Positions 1 to 7,945 of a stretch of DNA of 36,253 nt are shown piece after piece. How positions within the stretch are numbered: position 1 is the first letter of the stretch; each line of letters begins with the position of its first letter. The stretch lies in the NCBI GenBank assembly GCA_947627595.1, contig CANQWQ010000015.1, forward strand, positions 1 to 36,253, read 5' to 3'. The notes under the pieces were generated by a model, which saw only the letters and a list, made by a program, of their open reading frames with translations, was not told the origin of the DNA and did no database searches. The DNA comes from an uncultured Clostridia bacterium (GTDB lineage Bacteria > Bacillota > Clostridia > TANB77 > CAG-508). Position numbers and translations under genes: made by a program.

Positions 1-79
1 CATTTTATCATATTTTTGGTATTTCCTATTTATTTTTTTATTTACTTTTGTGACATATCTATTTTAAACCTATAAAAAT

Positions 80-108
80 TGGAAATGGGGACTGTCCCCC
101 TTTTCTCA
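80..108. repeat. Degenerate copy of a dispersed GGGGACTGTCCCC palindrome
   Basis: The core GGGGACTGTCCCC is flanked by AAAT on the left and a CTTTTC-like right arm. It is a weaker copy of the palindromes at 9151-9179 and 25040-25068, with mismatches in the outer arms. It lies downstream of the minus-strand gene ending at 207. Short G/C-capped palindromes of this sort occur between genes in many bacteria and are often ascribed to REP-type elements moved by Y1 transposases. That origin is inference here, as no transposase is in the window. Confidence 0.6.
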
Positions 109-111
109 TTT

Positions 112-150
112 TAAAAAAAGGAAAGCCCCACCTGTTTTACCAGGTGGAGC
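112..150 (-). terminator. Rho-independent terminator after the acidic-tail membrane gene
   Basis: On the minus strand, GCTCCACCTG and CAGGTGGGGC form a 10-bp stem (one G-U pair) around the loop GTAAAA. A T-rich tail, TTTCCTTTTTTT, follows. It sits about 60 bases after the stop codon at 207-209. Confidence 0.85.
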
Positions 151-206
151 CTTCCCCTAAAGGAGGTGCCGAATATTGTCAGACCGTTTTACGGGTCTAT
201 GAGGCA

Positions 207-761
207 TTAGAACAGGTCATCATCGTCGTCTTCGAAATCGTGCCCCGGATCGGCATCATCGTCGTCATCTTCTTCGTAGTAGCCGTCACCATCAGCATCA
301 TCACCGCCAGACTTGGACCTCTGAATCACCGAAACAATCACTATAACTATGACGATGAGCGCCACAATCTCTATGATTGTCCAGATAATGTTGAAAAGTC
401 CAAAAGCGTTGATGAAGTTGGCTATTGCAAGTCCATAGCAGACCATGTTGGCACGCTCAATGTTCCTGGGTTGGAACCAATCGATGTCCAGCAGTCCGCT
501 TTTGGCCATGCAGCAAGTCAGAATGAGTGCGACTGCAATTGTGGCGAGCATGGAAACCCACCCGGATTGACAAACGACTGCAACCGCCAGTGCAGCGGCT
601 CTTGACGGCTTAGATGTAACCGCCAACCAGAACTTTACCCAGTCCTCCTTACAGAAAGTAGGGTCATTGGAAAGCCACTTGTGGAAGCTCTCCTTTTCGA
701 CCTTGGCGATCGCGTAAGCCGCGACCAAAAGTACGAGCAACACCAGAATGTTGATCAGCAT
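207..761 (-). CDS. Membrane protein of unknown function with acidic C-terminal tail
   Basis: This 184-residue protein was not recognised. It has an N-terminal hydrophobic segment (about 1-20), a hydrophobic stretch around 54-85, another around 103-118 and a strong one at 120-146. The last 35 residues are almost all Asp, Glu and Gly and presumably lie outside the bilayer. The start ATG at 761 has a good AAAGGAG site nine bases upstream. Base composition is about 50 % GC against about 30 % for the neighbours, and Pro CCG and other GC-rich codons are common, which suggests recent acquisition. Nine CGG triplets occur out of frame and none in frame; its Arg codons are AGA, AGG and CGT. A strong terminator follows. 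No function can be assigned. Confidence 0.75.
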   Translation of the reverse strand: MLINILVLLVLLVAAYAIAKVEKESFHKWLSNDPTFCKEDWVKFWLAVTSKPSRAAALAVAVVCQSGWVSMLATIAVALILTCCMAKSGLLDIDWFQPRNIERANMVCYGLAIANFINAFGLFNIIWTIIEIVALIVIVIVIVSVIQRSKSGGDDADGDGYYEEDDDDDADPGHDFEDDDDDLF

Positions 762-856
762 GATATCATGCTCCTTTCTTATTAATCTGGGCTAGCGTCA
801 GCCTGCCCGATAAATTAATTATACAATTTTTTAAAAAATATGTCAAAAAATAAAAA

Positions 857-970
857 GCAAGCCTAGTTCCAAGTATTTGCTCAATGTCGACGCTCGGACG
901 GCTTACGCCTATTGGGTACCCTGCCCAATATCCTCGCTTTCTCATTCGCAAACACTTGAAACTCTCTTGC
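857..970 (-). other. Folded element with 24-bp terminal inverted repeat and GTAA tetraloop hairpin
   Basis: The ends (857-880 and 948-970) form an imperfect inverted repeat of about 24 bp. On the minus strand the interior holds the hairpin ATTGGG/CCCAAT (911-929) and then GGC-GTAA-GCC (900-909), a stem closed by a GNRA tetraloop. After the outer stem comes a T-rich run (841-856). The element is GC-richer than its surroundings and begins only four bases after the uvrA stop codon. It may act as the uvrA terminator, be a small mobile or REP-like element, or be a structured RNA. A 61-codon open frame across it looks incidental. Family unknown. Confidence 0.55.
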
Positions 971-973
971 TAA

Positions 974-3798
974 TTATAGATATTTTTTCAAAAATTTTCC
1001 GGTGATGCTATTAGGATTTTTAGCAACCTCTTCTGGAGTACCCTGTGCTATAATTTCTCCTCCATTTTCCCCACCTTCTGGTCCTAAATCTATGATGTAA
1101 TCAGCAGTTTTTATTAAATCTAAATTATGTTCAATAATAATTATTGAATTTCCACCACTTGCTAATCTTTGTAAAATATCAATTAACTTTTTAACATCTT
1201 CCATATGAAGTCCTGTTGTAGGCTCATCTAAGATATATAAAGTCTTTCCTGTTGGCCTTTTTGAAAGCTCTGTAGCAAGCTTAACTCTTTGAGCTTCACC
1301 ACCAGATAGTGTAGTTGATTGTTGTCCAAGTTTTATGTAACCTAAACCAACATCATATAAAGTTTGAATTTTTTGTTTAATTCTAGGAAGATTTGAGAAA
1401 AAGTCTAAAGCCTCTTCTACAGTCATGTCTAAAACATCTGAAATATTCTTTCCTTTATATTTAACTTCTAATGTCTCTCTATTATATCTTTTTCCTTTAC
1501 AAACATCACAAGGAACATAAATATCTGGTAAAAAGTTCATTCCAATTCTAATTACACCATCACCTGAACAAGCCTCACATCTACCACCTTCAACATTAAA
1601 ACTAAATCTACCTTTTGAATAACCTCTCATTTTAGCTTCATTTGTTCCAGCAAATAAGTCTCTAATAATATCAAAAACTCCTGTGTATGTAACTGGGTTT
1701 GAACGTGGTGTTCTACCAATTGGTGACTGATCAATATTAATTATCTTGTCAATATTTTTAATTCCTTTAATTTCTTTGCAAGCTCCAGCTTTTTCGTGTG
1801 AGCCATTTAATTCATTTGCTAGAGTTTTATATAATGTTTCATTAACAAGAGTAGATTTTCCTGAACCTGAAATTCCAGTAACACAAGTCATAACTCCAAG
1901 TGGAAATTTTACATCAATATTTTTAAGGTTGTTTTCTTTTGCACCTTTTATCTCAATATATTGTCCATTTGGTTTTCTTCTTCTCTTTGGAACTTCTATT
2001 TTTCTTTTTCCACTTAAATAATTTCCTGTAATTGATTCTTCAACTTTTGCAATTTCATCAGCTGTTCCGCTGTGCCATAATATTTCCACCATGCACACCA
2101 GCACCTGGTCCAATATCAATGATTTGATCAGCACTTCTCATAGTATCTTCATCATGTTCAACAACAATAACTGAGTTTCCAGAATCTCTTAATTTTTTAA
2201 GAGTATCAATAAGTTTTTCATTATCTCTTTGATGAAGACCTATACTTGGCTCATCTAAAATATACATAACACCTGAAAGTCCTGAACCAATCTGAGTGGC
2301 AAGTCTAATTCTTTGAGCTTCACCACCAGAAAGTGTCGCAGCACTTCTAGATAATGTTAAATAATCTAGACCAACATCAATTAAAAACTGAAATCTCTTA
2401 CTTAACTCTCTAAAAATTTGATCTGCAATCATTGCATCTTTTTTATTGAGTTTTAAATTTTCAAGATATTCTTTTTCTCTTCTAATTGGCATATCTGTAA
2501 GTTCATTTATATTTTTACTTCCAACTTTTACAGCTAAAACTTCTTTCTTTAGTCTTGCTCCATTACAAGCCCAACAAGGACTTTCACTCATATACATCTC
2601 ATAAAATTCTCTCATTCCCTGAGATTTAGTATCTTTATATCTTCTATCTAAAGCAGGAAGAACTCCTTCAAAGGCCTGTGAAAATTTTCTTATTCCAGCG
2701 CTTGAATGAAATTCAAAATCAATTACTTCATCACCTGTTCCATATAAGATTTTCTCTAAAAATTCTCTAGGCAACTTTTTAATTGGTTTATTTTTAATAT
2801 CAACTCCATAATGTCTACCTATGCTCTCAAAATACATCTTCGCCATTGTATCGCCTTTTTTCATTGTACTAGAGCCAAAAGCTTTTACACCATCATAAAG
2901 AGTTTTATTTTTGTCTGGAATAATTAAATCTTCGTCCATTTTCATTAAATAACCAATTCCTGTACAAACAGGACAAGCTCCATAAGGGTTATTAAATGAA
3001 AACATTCTTGGAGATAATTCTTCAAAACTTATTCCACAGTCTGGGCAAGCATAATTTGTGCTAAATAATTTTGTTTCTTTACCTGGAATATCCACTTTTA
3101 CTAACCCATTTGTATTTTTCAAAGCTGTTTCAATAGATTCAGCTAATCTATTTCTAATATCTTCTTTAACTACTAATCTATCAACAACTATATCTATATC
3201 ATGTTTCTTAGTTTTTTCTAATTTAATTTCATCATCTAACGAATATTGCTCACCATCTATAATTGCTCTGATGAAACCTTCTTTTTGCATGTTTTCTAGA
3301 AGTTTAACATGTTCACCTTTTCCACCTCTGACAATCGGTGACAAAATTTGAATTCTTGTTCCTTCTTCTAACTCAAGAACACTATCAACAATTTGATCTA
3401 TTGTTTGTTTTTCAATTTTTCTTCCACAGTTTGGACAATATGGAACTCCAATTCTCGCATATAATAATCTTAAATAATCATAGATTTCAGTAACAGTTCC
3501 AACTGTTGAACGTGGATTTTTTGAAGTAGTTTTCTGATCAATTGAAATTGCAGGTGATAAGCCTTCTATACTTTCAACATCAGGTTTTTCCATAATTCCT
3601 AAGAATTGTCTAGCATAACTTGATAAGCTTTCAACATATCTTCTTTGACCGTTCTGCATATAATGTATCAAAAGCTAAACTTGATTTTCCTGAACCAGAA
3701 AGCCCTGTTATTACAACTAATTTGTTTTTTGGAATCTCAAGACTGATATTTTTCAAGTTATGAACTTTAGCTTTTTTAATAATTATATTATCGTTCAT
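974..3798 (-). CDS. uvrA: Excinuclease ABC subunit A, read through two CGG +1 sites
   Basis: UvrA is the DNA-damage-sensing ATPase of nucleotide excision repair. The start ATG at 3798 has AGGAG six bases upstream and begins [17 protein letters not shown], with the first Walker A (GLSGSGKSS) soon after. Zinc-finger cysteines (CPNCG, CPDCG, ACPVC, CEAC, CDVC), two ABC signatures (LSGGEAQR) and the second Walker A (GISGSGKST) are all present. Two frame breaks occur, both at in-frame CGG: codon 50 (YAE then GQRRYVESL) and codon 577 (IMAQ then GTADEIAK). Removing one C at each gives 940 residues, the normal length. In the unshifted frame, stops follow within seven codons. A matching sigma-A promoter lies at 3881-3909. 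Ordinary annotation would call this a pseudogene; I consider it functional by frameshifting. Confidence 0.93.
2067..2069 (-). other. In-frame CGG +1 frameshift site, uvrA codon 577
   Basis: The coding strand reads GCA CAG C GGA ACA. The unshifted frame gives CGG AAC AGC TGA. Skipping C continues with GTADEIA, the expected sequence after the second UvrA ABC half-domain junction (family pattern AEGTPEE). Confidence 0.9.
3649..3651 (-). other. In-frame CGG +1 frameshift site, uvrA codon 50
   Basis: The coding strand reads TAT GCA GAA C GGT CAA AGA. The family motif [12 protein letters not shown] is recovered only if the C is skipped. The unshifted frame reaches TGA after CGG TCA AAG AAG ATA TGT. 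Confidence 0.93.
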
Positions 3799-3880
3799 TT
3801 GCATCTCCTAAATAATTATATTTTACTTTACATAGTAATATAATCTTAAGTTATTTTAGTTTTCTCAAAAACACGGCGAT

Positions 3881-3909
3881 ATTATATCATTTATAAGCAA
3901 TAAATTCAA
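3881..3909 (-). promoter_or_regulatory. Sigma-A promoter for uvrA
   Basis: On the minus strand, TTGAAT (3904-3909) and TATAAT (3881-3886) are separated by 17 bases, upstream of the uvrA ribosome binding site. No clear LexA operator was seen overlapping it. Confidence 0.75.
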
Positions 3910-3930
3910 GACTTATTTAAAACTAAAAAA

Positions 3931-3963
3931 GTAAAAACTCACCTGCTGTTGGTGAGTTTTTAC
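3931..3963. terminator. Terminator hairpin between the CAU tRNA and uvrA
   Basis: A perfect 13-bp stem (GTAAAAACTCACC and its complement) encloses a 7-base loop. A and T runs are built into the outer stem, so it could work in either direction. It most likely ends transcription of the tRNA at 4012-4089. Confidence 0.75.
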
Positions 3964-4011
3964 TTAATATTTCGACTGTTAAAAAAGAGAAAGAGTTTTT
4001 ACCTTTCCCTC

Positions 4012-4089
4012 TGGTGCTCCATCAAGGATTCGAACCTTGGACCCACCGGTTATGAGCCGGTTGCTCTGACCAGCTGAGCTAATGGAGCA
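4012..4089 (-). tRNA. tRNA with CAU anticodon (elongator Met or lysidine-Ile2)
   Basis: The cloverleaf has acceptor TGCTCCA/TGGAGCA, D-arm AGCTCAGCTGGTCAGAGC, anticodon stem-loop CCGG CTCATAA CCGG and T-arm with GTTCGAATC. The CCA end is encoded. Anticodon CAT is read by elongator tRNA-Met or, after lysidine modification by TilS, by tRNA-Ile2. The GGCTCATAACC loop resembles Ile2 genes, but both classes can share it, so identity is left open. The first acceptor pair is U-A, which is somewhat unusual. Confidence 0.9.
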
Positions 4090-4185
4090 AAAAATATTGT
4101 AACAGTTCTTCCTGCTACGATTGATATTTTAACACAACATATTTTGTTTTGCAAGTACTTTATGAAAATTTTTTTAAAATATTAT

Positions 4186-4231
4186 AAAACTCTTCAAAAG
4201 TCATTAATTTATTGACTTTCAAAGAGTTTTA
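4186..4231 (-). terminator. Terminator after the first LamG pilin-like gene
   Basis: AAAACTCTT and AAGAGTTTT arms plus inner AAAGTCA/TGACTTT form a long hairpin starting 11 bases after the stop codon at 4242. A T-rich tail follows on the minus strand. Confidence 0.6.
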
Positions 4232-4241
4232 CAAAACCATT

Positions 4242-5585
4242 TTATTTAGCCCATTCTTCTAATTTATCATGATATTCAACTGATTTTTTATAATTTGCCA
4301 TAACTTCTTTTTCTGATAAACCTCTACTATATAATCTTAAAACAGTAGCATCCATTTTAGAATAACGCCAAGAATCTGCCCAGTGAAAAGTTGATGCTCC
4401 AACTATAAAATATTTTGGATAATCTTTTTCTACTAAATCCTTAAAAACTTCCCAACTTTTAACATTATATTTAGCATCAATTAATTTTTCTCCATTTAAA
4501 TAAATAGTATTTTTATAATAACTTTCTCCTTTTTCTGTTTTCCAAACTTTTGAAGTATCTAATGTAACAGTAAAATAACGTCTTTTTCCATCATTTAAAT
4601 TTACTTTACATTGATAATCCTGATTCCATGTAAATCTTCTACCACTAGCTTCTGTTGAACTTAAATCTGATAATGCCTTTTCTCTAGGATCACCTTCTGG
4701 AGGAATACCAGCATTCCATTTTATTGTTCTACCATCATCAAAAATACCAAATCTTATTGTAGCTTGATTTTGTTTAGATCCATTCCAATAACAGAATATT
4801 CCATTATAATTATCATATGTATTTCCCCACCAACTAGAAAATTCAGAAAATAATTTATTACCTTCTTTATAACAACCTTTTCCTTTTTGTATACTTCCAT
4901 AATATTCAAATGTAAAGCCTTGATTTACTAACTTTTCTCTTTGAGTTTTATCACCATAATCAATTTTTATATAATCATCTACTCCATCAAATTTAAATGA
5001 AGTAGTTGTTAAACCACTCTCACTGTTATAATTAAAATTTTCAAGAGTTACACCATCACCTAATTGAGTTTCCAATGATTCTTTATCATTTCCCAATTCA
5101 TTATCAATTATTGATGAATCTACATTTAAAATTACACTATCTTTTACAGCTAACATGTCACCTGGAGACATTGATAAAAATTTATCATCTTCTAATAATA
5201 TTACTTCTCCAGTTTCATAATTTATTAACCAATTATGATTTGCATTGCCAAAATCATTTAAACTATCACCTTTTCCAACAAAGCTCCAACCATCTGAGAA
5301 AGTATCAGTTTCTGTTTTTATTAAATGCCAGTCAATTGAGTTTTTAAGATTTTTTTGTTTTAGTTCTACTCCAACCTTTCCAGAACCTTGAGTTTGATAT
5401 AAAACTGTATTTTTTTGAAGATATTCTCTTTCAGTTTCAATACTTTGAACTTTTTTTACTAAAGTTGTTGAATCAATTGCTCCATTTTTATTAACTAAAC
5501 CAGAGACTGTAATTCCAGCTAAAATAAGCAAAATAATTACAGTTATAACTAAAATTATTAATGTTATTCCTCTTTTGTTTCTCAT
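4242..5585 (-). CDS. Secreted pilin-leader protein with LamG-like domain (paralogue 1)
   Basis: This 447-residue protein begins with a short basic leader and a pilin-type hydrophobic helix (KRGITLIILVITVIILLIL), like the prepilin-peptidase substrates common in gut Clostridia. The usual Glu at mature position 5 is absent. Residues 40-180 are a hydrophilic linker. The C-terminal half has the features of a LamG/concanavalin-like jelly roll: FDGVDDYIKI, FTFEYYG, YFTVTLD, YLNGEK and a closing VLRLYSRGLSEKEV. It is probably anchored at the cell surface and may bind glycan or host ligands, but that is inference. The start has AAGGAG six bases upstream. It lies 17 bases downstream of the small gene 5603-5944, so the two form an operon. 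It is a close paralogue of 6146-7525. Confidence 0.8.
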   Translation of the reverse strand: MRNKRGITLIILVITVIILLILAGITVSGLVNKNGAIDSTTLVKKVQSIETEREYLQKNTVLYQTQGSGKVGVELKQKNLKNSIDWHLIKTETDTFSDGWSFVGKGDSLNDFGNANHNWLINYETGEVILLEDDKFLSMSPGDMLAVKDSVILNVDSSIIDNELGNDKESLETQLGDGVTLENFNYNSESGLTTTSFKFDGVDDYIKIDYGDKTQREKLVNQGFTFEYYGSIQKGKGCYKEGNKLFSEFSSWWGNTYDNYNGIFCYWNGSKQNQATIRFGIFDDGRTIKWNAGIPPEGDPREKALSDLSSTEASGRRFTWNQDYQCKVNLNDGKRRYFTVTLDTSKVWKTEKGESYYKNTIYLNGEKLIDAKYNVKSWEVFKDLVEKDYPKYFIVGASTFHWADSWRYSKMDATVLRLYSRGLSEKEVMANYKKSVEYHDKLEEWAK

Positions 5586-5602
5586 AATTTTCTCCTTATT
5601 AT

Positions 5603-5944
5603 TTAATTTATCTTTTCTTTTAATTTTTCTATTCCATCTCTAATAGCAACATTCATTACAACATATTTAAAAGAACTATATTTTTTAGCCATTTTATTTA
5701 AGCAATCTAATACAGGTTCTCTGAAAGCTATTGAATGTTTTGAAGTTGGACCTAAATTTCCTATTTCTATTGTTTCCTTATTTTTATCTGCAAAATCTAT
5801 TATTGACGCATTAATTATTTTACTTACTGAGCAATCATTAAATTCTAATGAAAGTTTTTCTAACTCTTCAAACAATTTATCATCTATATTTACAGTCCTT
5901 TGCACTAATTTTTCCCTAATTACAAAGCTATCTAATTTCCCCAT
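5603..5944 (-). CDS. Small ribbon-helix-helix-like protein
   Basis: This is a 113-residue protein. Residues 14-50 (LVQRTVNIDDKLFEELEKL then SVSKIINASIIDF) look like a ribbon-helix-helix DNA-binding fold: a short beta strand followed by two amphipathic helices. The C-terminal half (KHSIAFREPVLDCLNKMAKK) may repeat a similar pattern. I do not recognise a named family. The start at 5944 has AAGGAG nine bases upstream. It precedes a LamG pilin-like gene in one operon, and a 20-bp motif upstream (6033-6052) recurs before the paralogous gene, so it may regulate this locus. A role in regulation is inference. Confidence 0.65.
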   Translation of the reverse strand: MGKLDSFVIREKLVQRTVNIDDKLFEELEKLSLEFNDCSVSKIINASIIDFADKNKETIEIGNLGPTSKHSIAFREPVLDCLNKMAKKYSSFKYVVMNVAIRDGIEKLKEKIN

Positions 5945-6032
5945 TCAGTTTAACTCCTTATTATATATAATTATATTATATATATCTGTAACCCTATTTG
6001 TAAGACTAATCAATCATGTTATTGATAATGTT

Positions 6033-6052
6033 GTTAATTATTGTTTTTTAAT
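6033..6052 (-). promoter_or_regulatory. 20-bp motif shared upstream of both LamG loci, copy 1
   Basis: The plus-strand sequence GTTAATTATTGTTTTTTAAT matches the copy at 7638-7657 in 19 of 20 positions. It lies about 90 bases upstream of the ribbon-helix-helix-like gene start. It is a candidate operator or promoter element; AT-richness makes chance similarity possible. Confidence 0.4.
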
Positions 6053-6090
6053 AAAATCAGCTTATATATTATGTCCAAATTTTTGCAAAT

Positions 6091-6127
6091 AAAAAAAGAA
6101 ATAGAAAACTTAATTTCTATTTCTTTT
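6091..6127 (-). terminator. Terminator after the second LamG pilin-like gene
   Basis: A perfect 13-bp stem, AAAGAAATAGAAA against TTTCTATTTCTTT, with loop ACTTAA (plus-strand sense). On the minus strand it is followed by a run of seven T, 19 bases after the stop at 6146. Confidence 0.85.
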
Positions 6128-6145
6128 ATATGTAATAATTAAATT

Positions 6146-7525
6146 TTATTTACTACCAAGATTTTCTAACTTTTTATGGTATTCAACTGATTTTTTGTAA
6201 TTATCCATAACTTCTTTTTCTGTTAAACCTCTACTATAAAGTCTTAAAACATATGCATTCATTTTTGAATACATCCAATAACCATTATCGTCATACATTG
6301 ATGATCTTCCAACGCAGAAGTAATTTAAATTATTTAAATACTCAGTACCAACAAGTGCATCCCATTGATCTTTGCTATAATCGCCCTCATAAATTTTTTG
6401 GCCATTTACATAGCATCTTTGTGTATAATAATCTCCATTTTTCGTACTAGGATATGTAGGATTATTTTTTGAAGTAGTTCCATCTTCTGTTTCCATTTCT
6501 TGACTATTTACAGTATGAGAATTTGTTGTATCTAAAGTTACTGTTATATAAGAAATTTTACCTTTTTCAAATCCACCTTTTGATGAAATATTATAAAGTA
6601 TATTCCAAGGTCTTGATTCAGCTCTTTGACACCAATCTGAAGGAGTTTTACATCCAGGATGGTGCGCAGCATTCCAGTTTATTTGAGTTTCATTTGATAT
6701 TCCAAATCTAAATTCTGCTTGATTACTTTCTACACCATTCCAATAACAGAATAACCCTTTATAATTATATGCAATAGTATTTGATTTATTGACTGGTTTC
6801 CCATTTGGACCATAAGATGTTCCACCATCCCATATTCCATAAAACTCAAATGTAAAGCCATTTTTAGCCAAATCATCTTTTTGTTTTGTTTCATTATATT
6901 TTATTTTTATATAGTCATCTACTCCATCAAAATTAAATGATGTCGTTGTTAAACCACTTTCGGCATTATAGTTAAAATTTTCAAGAGTTACACCTTCACC
7001 TAATTGTTCTTCTAATGATTCTTTTGTTCCGCCTAATGTATCATCTACAATTGATGAATCTATATTAATTATAATACTATCTTTTACAGCTAACATATCA
7101 CCCGGAGACATTGAAACATAGTCATCTTCTTCTAACATAATAACTTCGCCTGTCTCATAATTAACTAACCAGTGATGACTAGCTTTTCCAAAATCTGTTA
7201 AATCATCACCTTTATCAACAAAATTCCAACCTTCTGAAAAGTTACCATCTTCTGTTTTAATTATGTGCCAATCAAATGAGTTCTTTAAATTTCTAGTTTT
7301 TAAAGCTTCTCCAACCTTTTCTCCACCTTGTGTTTGATATAAAACTGTATTTTTTTGAAGATATTCTCTTTCAGTCTCAACACTTTGTATTTTTTTAGCC
7401 AAATTTGTAGAACTTATCACATTATTATCTTTAACTAATCCAGATACTGTAATTCCAGCTAAAATAAGTAAAATAATTACAGTTATAACTAAAATTATTA
7501 GTGTTACTCCTCTTTTGTTTCTCAT
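6146..7525 (-). CDS. Secreted pilin-leader protein with LamG-like domain (paralogue 2)
   Basis: This 459-residue protein has a pilin-type leader and helix nearly identical to those of the gene at 4242-5585. It shares the linker (YLQKNTVLYQTQG, SMSPGDMLAVKDS) and the FDGVDDYIKI jelly-roll start. The two differ mainly in the middle of the C-terminal domain, around residues 230-390, where loops vary in length; this suggests a conserved frame with variable surface loops. The start has GAGG upstream. It is a single-gene unit with its own terminator. The likely role is a surface adhesin or sensor, which is inference. Its Pro codons include CCG in CCG GGT, where CGG is out of frame and causes no shift. 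Confidence 0.8.
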   Translation of the reverse strand: MRNKRGVTLIILVITVIILLILAGITVSGLVKDNNVISSTNLAKKIQSVETEREYLQKNTVLYQTQGGEKVGEALKTRNLKNSFDWHIIKTEDGNFSEGWNFVDKGDDLTDFGKASHHWLVNYETGEVIMLEEDDYVSMSPGDMLAVKDSIIINIDSSIVDDTLGGTKESLEEQLGEGVTLENFNYNAESGLTTTSFNFDGVDDYIKIKYNETKQKDDLAKNGFTFEFYGIWDGGTSYGPNGKPVNKSNTIAYNYKGLFCYWNGVESNQAEFRFGISNETQINWNAAHHPGCKTPSDWCQRAESRPWNILYNISSKGGFEKGKISYITVTLDTTNSHTVNSQEMETEDGTTSKNNPTYPSTKNGDYYTQRCYVNGQKIYEGDYSKDQWDALVGTEYLNNLNYFCVGRSSMYDDNGYWMYSKMNAYVLRLYSRGLTEKEVMDNYKKSVEYHKKLENLGSK

Positions 7526-7637
7526 ATTTATTCCTCACTTTTTGTAATTTAAAAATCGCAAAAAAAATATAAAAGCAATAATTATCAATAACTAATTATT
7601 ACTTTTATTATATAAATAAATATTATTAAAATCAATA

Positions 7638-7657
7638 GTTAATAATTGTTTTTTAAT
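7638..7657 (-). promoter_or_regulatory. 20-bp motif shared upstream of both LamG loci, copy 2
   Basis: The plus-strand sequence GTTAATAATTGTTTTTTAAT matches 6033-6052 in 19 of 20 positions. It lies about 113 bases upstream of the second LamG gene start, a similar distance to copy 1. Confidence 0.4.
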
Positions 7658-7692
7658 TATGAGATTTTTTTGCAAAATTTTAGAAAAAATAG

Positions 7693-7721
7693 TTGACATT
7701 TTGTTATTTAGAAGTTATAAT
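7693..7721 (+). promoter_or_regulatory. Consensus sigma-A promoter for tRNA-Tyr
   Basis: TTGACA (7693-7698) and TATAAT (7716-7721) are separated by 17 bases. Both boxes match consensus exactly, and the mature tRNA begins 33 bases after the -10 box. Confidence 0.92.
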
Positions 7722-7754
7722 GTTTTTGTTGCTTAACCAAGCACAATAACTTGT

Positions 7755-7840
7755 GGGTAGGTGGTCGAGTGGTTAATGGCACCAGACTGTAAATCTGGCG
7801 ACGAGAGTCTACGTTGGTTCGAATCCAACCCTGCCCACCA
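7755..7840 (+). tRNA. tRNA-Tyr (GUA)
   Basis: A class II tRNA: acceptor GGGTAGG pairs with CCTGCCC, the anticodon loop is CTGTAAA with GTA, a long variable arm (GACGAGAGTC region) follows, then T-arm GTTGG TTCGAAT CCAAC. The CCA end is encoded at 7838-7840. Confidence 0.95.
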
Positions 7841-7875
7841 AAAAGAAGAAGACATTTACGTCTTCTTCTTTTTTT
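7841..7875 (+). terminator. Terminator of tRNA-Tyr
   Basis: AAGAAGAAGAC and GTCTTCTTCTT form a stem around ATTTAC directly after the CCA end, followed by a run of T. Confidence 0.9.
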
Positions 7876-7886
7876 ATTTTATTATG

Positions 7887-7900
7887 GGGTTGGATTCGAA
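7887..7900. repeat. Inverted 14-bp copy of the tRNA-Tyr T-arm
   Basis: GGGTTGGATTCGAA is the exact reverse complement of tRNA-Tyr positions 7818-7831. It lies 47 bases after the tRNA end, between two terminators. It may be a relic of recombination or integration at the tRNA 3' end, or chance. Confidence 0.5.
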
Positions 7901-7904
7901 ATAT

Positions 7905-7935
7905 AAAAACCTCGAATAAAATTCGAGGTTTTTTC
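7905..7935 (-). terminator. Bidirectional terminator after phosphofructokinase
   Basis: AAAACCTCGAAT and ATTCGAGGTTTT form a stem with a 3-base loop. A and T runs flank both sides, so it can serve pfkA (minus) and back up the tRNA-Tyr terminator (plus). Confidence 0.85.
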
Positions 7936-7945
7936 TTTTTTATTT

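Noticed and set aside
144-605. 153-codon open frame on the plus strand
   Set aside because: It lies opposite the minus-strand membrane gene, which has a proper ribosome binding site and terminator; the plus frame is its antisense shadow.
766-951. 61-codon open frame on the minus strand
   Set aside because: It lies across the folded element, reads through its inverted repeat and T tract, and has no good ribosome binding site.
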